Assembly (NCBI GenBank): GCA_005791855.1 | Contig: SXUH01000319.1 | Location: forward strand, 1-17,879 | Reading direction: 5' to 3' | DNA: 17,879 nt | Origin: Bdellovibrionales bacterium | GTDB taxonomy: Bacteria; Bdellovibrionota; Bacteriovoracia; Bacteriovoracales; Bacteriovoracaceae | Shown: positions 1 to 6,493 of the stretch, piece after piece | Layout: each line of letters begins with the position of its first letter | Position numbering within the stretch: position 1 is the first letter of the stretch | Position numbers and translations under genes: made by a program | The notes under the pieces: generated by a model | Told to the model about the DNA's origin: nothing | Database searches by the model: none | What the model saw: the letters and a program-made list of their open reading frames with translations, nothing else

Positions 1-34
1 CGATATAGTGGTCGTACTCTGTCTCGATACTCAT
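1..34 (-). CDS. 5' end of a minus-strand gene, product unknown
   Basis: Only the first eleven codons lie inside the window (MSIETEYDHYI). An ATG at 34-32 on the minus strand is preceded by AGGAGA at a good ribosome-binding distance, which is why I call it a real start. Nothing can be said about function from so few residues. Confidence 0.5.
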   Translation of the reverse strand, partial: MSIETEYDHYI

Positions 35-73
35 TGGTCGGTCTCCTGTTTGAGAAGTTTAAGTTAGTTCTGA

Positions 74-316
74 AAAACCAATTTTAAACCAAACTCATTC
101 TGGAGACTGGCCGCCTTATCAATTTACCGTTCAAAAAACCAGTGCGAGCACACAAGCAAAGACGGTTCTCGCTGCAAAGAACGCAGAAATCTCCAGTGGG
201 ACCACATCCACCCCTTCGCCATGGGAGGAAGTAGAACCGCAGACAACATCCGACTCCTCTGCGGCCCTCACAATCAACGAAGAAGCATAAAAACCTTCGG
301 AGCTATGCCGACCTGA
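74..316 (+). pseudogene. C-terminal remnant of an HNH endonuclease
   Basis: This plus-strand frame is open from just after a TGA at 71-73 to a TGA at 314-316, but has no ATG, GTG or TTG with a ribosome-binding site. The translation has the C-terminal layout of small HNH nucleases: a Cys pair (NQCEH ... SRCKE), then LQWDHIHPFAMGGSRTADNI, then RLLCGPHNQRRS. The Asp-His near 200-205, the Asn and the final His-Asn form the beta-beta-alpha metal site, with CxH and LLC as likely zinc ligands. These proteins normally have a longer N-terminal part, which is missing here, so I read it as a decayed 3' fragment. The minus-strand frame over the same bases has no protein-like features. A recent internal deletion or an upstream programmed frameshift cannot be excluded. 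Confidence 0.7.
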
Positions 317-326
317 CAACGGCCTC

Positions 327-698
327 CTACTCCAGTTTCCGACGGAGGTACTCGAGGGCTTCCTGGTCCTGCTCGACCACTCGGTACGGGCAGGGCATGG
401 CCAGGCTCAGGGCCTTGCTCTTAAGGCGGGCGAGCTTGGAGGCGTCCCGGTTCACCCGCACCAGACCGATGCACCTCTCCTTGAGGAGCTGCCGGTTCTT
501 CTTGAACCAGAGGTTGAGCTGCTTCTTCCCCTCGAGGGTGAAGGCGGCCTTCCCCTCGACGGAGAGGACGAGGCCGAAGCGCTCGCCGGCGAGGATCGCA
601 TCGAGGCTTTCGATGAGCCGGACCTCGTCCTCGGGGAGCCGGGGCTCGGAGATCTTGAGGCCGAAGATCTTCTTCTGGAGTTCGGTGCACTCAAGCAT
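327..698 (-). CDS. small cytosolic protein, possible STAS/SpoIIAA-like fold, coupled to the MFS exporter
   Basis: 123 residues, no signal peptide and no membrane segment. The pattern is alternating hydrophobic strands and amphipathic helices: a strand around FGLVLSVEG, a basic helix LNLWFKKNRQLLKERC, a strand IGLVRVNR, then a short segment ending EALEYLRRKLE. This resembles the SpoIIAA/STAS-like alpha-beta layout of small bacterial proteins, but I see no decisive motif and the fold assignment is inference. The start codon overlaps the 3' end of the MFS gene by 8 bp, and an AGGAAG ribosome-binding site lies inside the last MFS codons, so translation is coupled. Its place behind a probable siderophore exporter suggests a regulatory or accessory role for the transporter or for iron-related metabolism. 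It is cysteine-poor (two Cys), so a metal-binding role is not apparent. Confidence 0.8.
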   Translation of the reverse strand: MLECTELQKKIFGLKISEPRLPEDEVRLIESLDAILAGERFGLVLSVEGKAAFTLEGKKQLNLWFKKNRQLLKERCIGLVRVNRDASKLARLKSKALSLAMPCPYRVVEQDQEALEYLRRKLE

Positions 699-1902
699 AC
701 TGGTACTTCCTCTTGTTGATCATGAGGAAGCTAAGTCCCATGATGGAGAACGAGATGAGGAACACGACGGCCGCCGGGCTCAGGAGGCTGAGCTTCATGG
801 AGACGGCGATGAGGCCCGCCCCGAGCGCGTAGCCGACGGAGTGGGCGATGCTCGCGAGCCCGAGCTTCTTCCCGAAGACGTTCGTCCCCTCGGCGGCGGC
901 CTCGCTCTTGCTCGCGAGCGTGAGGTACACCGGGGGGATGAGGGAGGTGGCCACGGCGATGAAGCCCATCGAGACCCAGATCATGCCCTCGGAGCCGGAC
1001 CTCATCATGATGACGGTTCCGAGGACCAGGGCCGAGGAGCCGATGACCACCCGGAGCTTCCAGTTCGACTTGAAGACCAGGAGGCTCAGCTGCTGCAGGA
1101 GGATCGCCATGAGGGAGAGGCCGAGGATGAGCTTCGCGAACATCAAGGTCGCGGCCTCTCCGGAGATCCCCAGGACGACCTTCAGGTGGTGGCCCAGGAA
1201 GCTGTGGAGGATGCCGACGAAGGCGGTGAAGACCATCGCGAGGAGGATCGGGTAGAGGGATTCGGAGAGGCTCTGCTTCCACTTGGCCACGAGGCCCGTG
1301 AACGGAAGCTTCACCGCCGGCGCCCGCACCGCCGTCCGGCCCCAGGTGAACGCGAGGTTCGTCGCGGCCAGCACGAGGACCCAGCCGGTCGCGGAGAAGA
1401 TGATCTTCTCGAACTGGACCTGCTTGGCGAGCACCAGGATGGGTCCCAGGATCCTTCCGAGGTTAAGGAACATCGAATTCCTCGTGAGCACCTTCATCCG
1501 ATCACCCTCGGGGATGAGGTCAAGCTGCCAGGCCTGCGAGACCGGCACGACGGCGGAGACGAGCAGGCCATAGAGGATCCGGCCCAGGAAAACGATGAAC
1601 ACCTTCGACCCCATGGAGAGGTCTTTGTTAAACACGAAGAGCAGGGTGAGGCACAGAAACGAAAGGAACATCCCAAACATCCCGAGGCTTAAAACCCGCT
1701 CTCTCCCTGAGCGATCGCTCTGGGCTGCCCAGAATGGACCCGTCCCCGCAAACACCAATGAGCCCACACTTATGGCAGCAATAATGCTTGAAGTCATCAC
1801 ACCCGTCTGCGTCGCAATGTACGGAATGGTAATGTACAAAACCATCTGCACACAACTGAAGGTAAGGGTGTTGAGATAAGCAAGGAGCAGTTTAAATTTC
1901 AT
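691..1902 (-). CDS. MFS transporter, probable siderophore exporter
   Basis: 403 residues with about twelve hydrophobic segments, the usual MFS length. The loop between helices 2 and 3 carries a motif-A-like GPFWAAQSDRSGRERV (residues 55-70), a mark of drug/proton-type MFS antiporters; a long basic loop (residues about 185-215) separates the two six-helix halves. The start follows an AGGATC ribosome-binding site. It is divergent from the siderophore biosynthesis operon across a 142-bp shared promoter region. MFS genes in this position (for example ShiF next to aerobactin genes on ColV plasmids, EntS for enterobactin) are often siderophore exporters, so export of the hydroxamate product across the inner membrane is the likely job. 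Substrate is inferred from context only; uptake of the ferric complex is an alternative. Confidence 0.88.
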   Translation of the reverse strand: MKFKLLLAYLNTLTFSCVQMVLYITIPYIATQTGVMTSSIIAAISVGSLVFAGTGPFWAAQSDRSGRERVLSLGMFGMFLSFLCLTLLFVFNKDLSMGSKVFIVFLGRILYGLLVSAVVPVSQAWQLDLIPEGDRMKVLTRNSMFLNLGRILGPILVLAKQVQFEKIIFSATGWVLVLAATNLAFTWGRTAVRAPAVKLPFTGLVAKWKQSLSESLYPILLAMVFTAFVGILHSFLGHHLKVVLGISGEAATLMFAKLILGLSLMAILLQQLSLLVFKSNWKLRVVIGSSALVLGTVIMMRSGSEGMIWVSMGFIAVATSLIPPVYLTLASKSEAAAEGTNVFGKKLGLASIAHSVGYALGAGLIAVSMKLSLLSPAAVVFLISFSIMGLSFLMINKRKYQYA

Positions 1903-1940
1903 AAGATCCTATTTTCATGAGGGTTATCGAAAGCTGTATC

Positions 1941-1969
1941 AATATATGAACTCCTGAACCGCAAGTCAA
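1941..1969 (-). promoter_or_regulatory. sigma70-type promoter for the MFS operon
   Basis: On the minus strand TTGACT (1969-1964) and TATATT (1946-1941) are separated by exactly 17 bp. The -10 box lies about 40 bp upstream of the MFS start codon at 1902. This matches the sigma70 consensus well and faces away from the biosynthesis operon. Confidence 0.6.
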
Positions 1970-1982
1970 ATTATTGTTTGAC
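1965..1982. promoter_or_regulatory. inverted repeat between the divergent promoters, candidate operator
   Basis: GTCAAA (1965-1970), a 6-bp spacer and TTTGAC (1977-1982) form a perfect 6-bp dyad in an AT-rich stretch. It overlaps the -35 boxes of both divergent promoters, so a bound repressor would block both. Two back-to-back -35 hexamers of TTGAC type give most of such a dyad by themselves, so only part of the symmetry is informative. I cannot match it to a good Fur box. Confidence 0.35.
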
Positions 1983-2007
1983 ATACCAAACTCATGACCA
2001 ATATGAT
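1978..2007 (+). promoter_or_regulatory. sigma70-type promoter for the siderophore operon
   Basis: TTGACA (1978-1983) and TATGAT (2002-2007) are separated by 18 bp, about 40 bp upstream of the ATG at 2045. The -10 box lies downstream of an in-frame ATG at 1994, so this promoter argues against that upstream codon being the start of the first gene. Confidence 0.65.
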
Positions 2008-2044
2008 TTCTCCCGTCCCTAAAAAACTCAAAGGAGATTCTCGT

Positions 2045-2563
2045 ATGTTTAAAGCTCTCGCCTTCTTAATGACCTTCTCTTCAGTCGCTTTTGCCCAGCA
2101 AGACCTCTCGATCCCGGGAGAGAAATGGGAAGCCAGGCCCTCCGGCTACATCTGCCAGCCCGCCGGCGCACCGGTTGAAGTGCCTGGCCTCCACCGTGCC
2201 ATGAACCTTCGCTTCGAGCACGTGCGCACGGATCAGACTCTCGACAACGGCCTGATCAAGGCGACCTTCGTCGAGAACAATTCCACCTGCCGCTACAGCG
2301 CCGTCCTCTTCGCTGACAACACGGCGTCCACCATCCGCCTCGTCCAGTCCCGGGCCTTCCCGGTGAACGGAAGCTCCAACTGCGCCCGCGGGAAGAGTGT
2401 GCTCGACGCCCAGCTGGCGAACAACCGGTACCTCTACTGGGGCCGACCGCACCACCTCACCATCGTGATCCCGACGCCGGAGGCGGAACGCATCTGCGGT
2501 AGAGGCGTCACCCACGTCGGTCTTGACTTCACCGTCGCCGGCCGACTTCCGCAAGGGAACTAA
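2045..2563 (+). CDS. exported cysteine-containing protein, first gene of the siderophore operon, unknown function
   Basis: 172 residues. The start at 2045 follows AAGGAGA at 2031-2037 and opens a clear Sec signal peptide (MFKALAFLMTFSSVAFA, then QQDL). An in-frame ATG at 1994 would bury this signal and lies inside the promoter. The mature part is about 155 residues with four cysteines (YICQ, STCRY, NCARG, RICGR), consistent with two disulfides in the periplasm or outside the cell, and looks beta-rich. I do not recognise a family. It is followed after 5 bp by the fused synthetase gene, so it is the leading gene of the siderophore operon. A periplasmic or extracellular role tied to the siderophore (binding, delivery, maturation) is inferred from position only. 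Confidence 0.82.
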   Translation: MFKALAFLMTFSSVAFAQQDLSIPGEKWEARPSGYICQPAGAPVEVPGLHRAMNLRFEHVRTDQTLDNGLIKATFVENNSTCRYSAVLFADNTASTIRLVQSRAFPVNGSSNCARGKSVLDAQLANNRYLYWGRPHHLTIVIPTPEAERICGRGVTHVGLDFTVAGRLPQGN

Positions 2564-2568
2564 CCTCT

Positions 2569-4788
2569 ATGGATGCCCAGGTCTTAGCGGTCCGCCACTC
2601 GAAGAAGATCTTCCTCAACTCCTTCCTCAGAGACTTCGCGAGCGAACTCTCTCCCACCCACACGGAGAACAAGATCGAGCTCCGGCTCAAGCGCGGAGTG
2701 CTCGAGCTGGCGCTCCGGAAGAACTCCATCCTAGGCCTGCACGACTACGAGGCCATCCTGCTCGACGGCGAACCCGTGGAGCTCGAGGGCCTCGTGGACC
2801 TCATCACGGAGACCTTCGAGAGCGCCGGTGCCACGGACTTCAAGGCCCGGGTGCTCGAGAGCCAGCGGACCCTCAAGACCATCATCCAGAGGAACCCGGA
2901 GCTCGAGATCACGGGCTACCTCGACTCCGAGAAGAAGCTCCTCCAGGGCCATCCCTTCCACCCCTGGCCCAAGTGCAAGGAAGGGATGAGTGAGGCCGAG
3001 CTCGAGGAGTTCGCTCCCGAGCTCGGCGGAGCCCTCCACCTCTCCTGGGTCCACGTCCCGGAGAACCGCTACGCCGGAAACAAGCCGCTGGACGAGTACA
3101 AGAAGCTCGTCGCTCCCCTCGCCGCCTTCGACGGAGTGGAAGGGAAAGCCGGGACCTACCTCGTCCCCTTCCACCCGTGGCAGTGGCAGCGGATCCGAGA
3201 GCTGAAGGCCATCGAGCCCTCGGCGCTCGCCCTCGCGGGGAAGGGGAAGAACCGCTTCGACGTCCTCTCCTCCATGCGATCCTACTTCCATCCGGAATCT
3301 CCGTATCTCTTGAAATCTTCCCTCAACGTGCGGCTCACCAATTCGGTCCGGCACATTCTGGAGACCGAGGCCCGGCGGGGCCAGGACATCGAACGGATCC
3401 TCCGGGGGGCGAAGGTCCGGGACCGGATCCCGAACTTCGACTTCCTCCCCGAACCCTTCTACGTCTCCCTGAAGGATGACTCCGGCCGCACCTCGAGCGA
3501 CTGCATCGTCCAGTTCAGGGAGAACTTCAAAGCGGACGTGGACCTGGGCCAGACCTTCCTCCTGAGTTCGCTGGTGGAGATCCACCCCCGGGGCCAAACC
3601 TCCCTCGCCCTGCGGATGATGGAGGCGCAGAAGCCCCGGCACCAGGGGAACCTCCGGCTCGTCCGCAAGCACTGGTTCGGGGCCTTCTTGAAAAACGTCA
3701 TCGATCCCCTGCTCGACCTCGCCTTGCAGGAAGGGATCCTGCTCGGGGCCCACATGCAGAACCTCCTCGTGCGAACCCAGGCGGGCCTTCCCGCGGGAGT
3801 CATCTACCGGGACTTCCAGGGCAGTGGCCTCACCAGGAAGGGCTTCAACAGGTACCACGGGCTGACCCCGGAGCTCACCAAAGACGACGGCAACATCCTG
3901 AGCGTGGAGGAGACCAACAAGGTCTTCGGCTACTACCTCATCGTCAACACCGTCTTCAACACCATCGCCATGCTGGCCCGCTCGGAACGGGCCATCGAAC
4001 TCGAACTCCTGACCCAGTTCCGGAACTTCATCTTCACCAAGAACGCGGCCTCACCGCATTCCTTCTACCACTACCTCCTCGCGGCTCCCCACCTCTACCA
4101 GAAAGGGAATATGCGCTGCTGTCTGAACGGGATGAACGAGAACACCGACCGGGATCCGTGGAGCATCTACAACAAGATCCCCAATCCGCTCGCCGCCCTC
4201 CGGGGGATCGAGAGGCCCGCCGGAGAGGTCTTCCGCGTTCGGACCAAGGCTCGGAAGATCATGTCCCTTCGAGTCCTCGAGGAATCCGACCTCGACCTCT
4301 TCCACTCCTGGCACCACAAGGACTTCGTCAGTGCCTTCTGGGAACTCAACCTCCCCAAGGAAGAGCTCCTCACCTACATGCGGGAGGTGATCCGAAGCCC
4401 GTTCCAGCTCCCCCTCATCGTGGAGCTCGACGGCGAACCCTTCGCCTACTTCGAGACCTACTGGGCGTACGAGGATCGCCTCGCCCCGTACTGCGACCCG
4501 CACACCCACGACCGGGGGCTCCACCTCCTCATCGGCGAAGAAAGATACCTGCGCACGAGGCACGTCTACGATGCCATGCTGTTCGTGACGAAGTACCTCT
4601 TCGACTCGAGCCCGGAGACCCGCTCCGTCTGGGGCGAGCCCCGGGCCGACAACAAGCGGATCATGCGCTTCTGCGAAAAGCTCCCGGGGTGGAAGTTCCT
4701 GCGGGAGTTCGACTTCCCTCACAAGCGGGCCCTCCTGCTCGAGTGCAAGCGGGAAGACTTCTTCCGGGAGTTGCCACATGCTCTCTAG
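2569..4788 (+). CDS. fused NIS siderophore synthetase (IucA-type) and IucB-type N-acyltransferase
   Basis: 739 residues with two domains. Residues about 1-540 form an IucA/IucC-family NIS synthetase, which adenylates a citrate carboxylate with ATP and couples it to an amine or hydroxamate: GHPFHPWPKCKEG (127-139), HPWQWQRI (202-209), KSSLNVRLTNSVR (249-261), HMQN (395-398) and YRDFQG (413-418) are the expected nucleotide- and citrate-site motifs. Residues about 565-739 are a GNAT domain of the IucB/MbtK/AlcB type that acylates an N-hydroxylated lysine or ornithine side chain from acyl-CoA: it shows DRGLHLLIGEE (648 onward, His652 probably catalytic) and WGEPRADNKR (688-697). In the E. coli aerobactin operon these are separate genes, iucA and iucB. 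The ATG follows AAGGGA at a somewhat long distance. The 3' end overlaps the next gene by 11 bp. Confidence 0.92.
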   Translation: MDAQVLAVRHSKKIFLNSFLRDFASELSPTHTENKIELRLKRGVLELALRKNSILGLHDYEAILLDGEPVELEGLVDLITETFESAGATDFKARVLESQRTLKTIIQRNPELEITGYLDSEKKLLQGHPFHPWPKCKEGMSEAELEEFAPELGGALHLSWVHVPENRYAGNKPLDEYKKLVAPLAAFDGVEGKAGTYLVPFHPWQWQRIRELKAIEPSALALAGKGKNRFDVLSSMRSYFHPESPYLLKSSLNVRLTNSVRHILETEARRGQDIERILRGAKVRDRIPNFDFLPEPFYVSLKDDSGRTSSDCIVQFRENFKADVDLGQTFLLSSLVEIHPRGQTSLALRMMEAQKPRHQGNLRLVRKHWFGAFLKNVIDPLLDLALQEGILLGAHMQNLLVRTQAGLPAGVIYRDFQGSGLTRKGFNRYHGLTPELTKDDGNILSVEETNKVFGYYLIVNTVFNTIAMLARSERAIELELLTQFRNFIFTKNAASPHSFYHYLLAAPHLYQKGNMRCCLNGMNENTDRDPWSIYNKIPNPLAALRGIERPAGEVFRVRTKARKIMSLRVLEESDLDLFHSWHHKDFVSAFWELNLPKEELLTYMREVIRSPFQLPLIVELDGEPFAYFETYWAYEDRLAPYCDPHTHDRGLHLLIGEERYLRTRHVYDAMLFVTKYLFDSSPETRSVWGEPRADNKRIMRFCEKLPGWKFLREFDFPHKRALLLECKREDFFRELPHAL

Positions 4789-6493
4789 GGAAACCTACTT
4801 CGAGCTCCAGCGGGAGCTGGTCATCAAGGCGATCGAGGAGCTCTCCTTCGAGGAGGTCTTAAGACCAGAGCGGACCGCCGCCGGCTTCGAGCTCCGGACC
4901 ACGGAAGGCACTTCCTACTCCTTCCGGGGGCGGATCGGGGCCTGGGGGAACCTCCTCATCGACCGCCGGTCGTTTAAAAAAGTTCACCACGGCGAGGAAG
5001 TCCGGCCCTTCACCATGGCGAGCTTCTTCCGGGAGATCCAGCACCAGTGCGAGATGAGCGACGAGACCCTGGTGCGCTTCCTCGAGGAAGGGAACCAGAC
5101 GCTCTTCGGAGATGCGCTGAAGAAGGCCGCCGTCTCCGAAAGAAGCCTGCGGGAGCTCGCGACGGAGAAGTTCCAGGTCCTCGACCAGCTCCTCCTCGGA
5201 CACCCGAAGCTCATCATGAACAGGGGACGGATCGGCTGGGGCCAGTCGGACCTCCTCGCCTTCGCCCCGGAGCGGGCCCCCCGGTTCCAGCTCCGCTGGC
5301 TCGCCGTCCACCGAGACTGCTGCCTCTGGGGCCTCGCCCCCTCCCGGGAGCTCGAGCAGATCTACCTGGATGCGCTCGGGCCAAACGAGCTGGGGCCCAT
5401 CCGGAACGTCCTTCCCTTCGAGGACTACAAGCTCCTCTGCGTGCACCCCTGGCAGTGGGACCAGTACGTCGCCGTCCAGTTCCAGGAGGAGCTCGTCTGC
5501 GGGAAGCTTATCGACCTGGGATGCCTCGGGAAGGAGTACACGCCGCAGGCTTCCCTCCGGACCCTCTCGCCGGTGACGCCGGGGAAGTACGACCTCAAGC
5601 TCTCGCTCTCCATCCTCAACACCTCCTGCGTCCGGGGCATCCCGACCAAGTACATCGAAACCGGACACGCCGTCTCCGAAGCCCTGGAAGAGATCATCGC
5701 CGCGGACCCGGAGCTCGGGGCGAGGGTTAGCGTGCTGAAAGAAGTCCACGCGGTGAAGGTCCGCCACGCCCACTTCGACGGCCTCGCGGCTTCTCCCTAC
5801 CGGTACAAGGAACTCCTGGGCTGCGTGTGGCGGGAGAACGTCGAGACGAAGCTCTCCCCCGGGGAGCTCGCCCTTCCGACCGGGGCCCTGCTCTTCAAGT
5901 CGGGCGACGAGTCTCTGGTCGCGGAACTCATGGCCACCTCTGGCCTCGCACCCGCGGCCTGGGTGGAGAGCTACTTCAGGGCCGTGGTCCTCCCGCTCTA
6001 CCATCTGCAGCTCGAGCACGGTCTGGGTCTGGTCTCCCACGGACAGAACACCATCCTCGTCCACCGGCAGGGCGTCCCCGAGCGGCTCATCGTCAAAGAC
6101 TTCCACGGGGACCTGCGGATCGCGAGCACGTCGAAGCACGCGGCCCGGACGGAGTTCCAGGTCCTCGACCGGCTCCCGCCCCAGCACCTCATCCACGATC
6201 TCTTCACGGGCCACTTCATCTCCGTGCTCCGCTACCTCTCGAGCCTCCTGTGCGAGGCGAACCTCCTGGACGAAGGGAGCTTCTACCGCATCCTCGGGCG
6301 GGTGATCCGCGGGTACCACGGCGGGCGCAGCGACGTTCCCGCGGACGTCCACCTGCTCCGTCGGGAGCTCGAGCGCGTGCTCGTGAACAAGGTCCGCTTC
6401 GTCGCGGGCTACGGCGAGGCCCCCGTGCGGCTCAAGCCCATGCTCGGAGAAACTCTCCGCAACCCTCTCCTCCAAACAGAGGTCCACCCATGA
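4778..6493 (+). CDS. iucC: NIS siderophore synthetase, IucC type
   Basis: 571 residues, the normal length for an NIS synthetase. It would add the second hydroxamate arm to the citrate mono-amide, completing an aerobactin-like siderophore in the cytoplasm. Motifs: GHPKLIMNRGRIGWG (141-155), HPWQWDQ (223-229), KLSLSILNTSCVRG (274-287), SHGQN (420-424) and VKDFHGDLR (439-447). The first motif departs from the HPxHPxxK form seen in the preceding synthetase, which may mark the IucC-type specificity clade or a different acceptor. The start overlaps the fused gene by 11 bp with a GGGAG-like ribosome-binding site; the end overlaps the hydroxylase gene in an ATGA, so translation is coupled. The symbol is by motif and gene order; the real substrate has not been shown. 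Confidence 0.9.
   Translation: MLSRETYFELQRELVIKAIEELSFEEVLRPERTAAGFELRTTEGTSYSFRGRIGAWGNLLIDRRSFKKVHHGEEVRPFTMASFFREIQHQCEMSDETLVRFLEEGNQTLFGDALKKAAVSERSLRELATEKFQVLDQLLLGHPKLIMNRGRIGWGQSDLLAFAPERAPRFQLRWLAVHRDCCLWGLAPSRELEQIYLDALGPNELGPIRNVLPFEDYKLLCVHPWQWDQYVAVQFQEELVCGKLIDLGCLGKEYTPQASLRTLSPVTPGKYDLKLSLSILNTSCVRGIPTKYIETGHAVSEALEEIIAADPELGARVSVLKEVHAVKVRHAHFDGLAASPYRYKELLGCVWRENVETKLSPGELALPTGALLFKSGDESLVAELMATSGLAPAAWVESYFRAVVLPLYHLQLEHGLGLVSHGQNTILVHRQGVPERLIVKDFHGDLRIASTSKHAARTEFQVLDRLPPQHLIHDLFTGHFISVLRYLSSLLCEANLLDEGSFYRILGRVIRGYHGGRSDVPADVHLLRRELERVLVNKVRFVAGYGEAPVRLKPMLGETLRNPLLQTEVHP

Noticed and set aside
397..1692. Plus-strand open frame of 431 codons opposite the MFS gene
   Set aside because: Highly charged Arg/Glu/His-rich translation without domain pattern, opposite a clear twelve-helix transporter. 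Same shadow effect.
1994..2044. Upstream ATG for the exported lead protein
   Set aside because: It lies between the -35 and -10 boxes and would place 17 residues before a clear signal peptide. The ATG at 2045 has a good ribosome-binding site.
1903..2044. Fur box in the divergent promoter region
   Set aside because: No stretch gives a convincing match to the 19-bp Fur consensus; the visible dyad has a different sequence and spacing.
5827..6489. Upstream extension of the iucD frame
   Set aside because: Arg/Pro-rich shadow of iucC. The flavin-binding N-terminus begins right after the ATG at 6490, which also overlaps the iucC stop.
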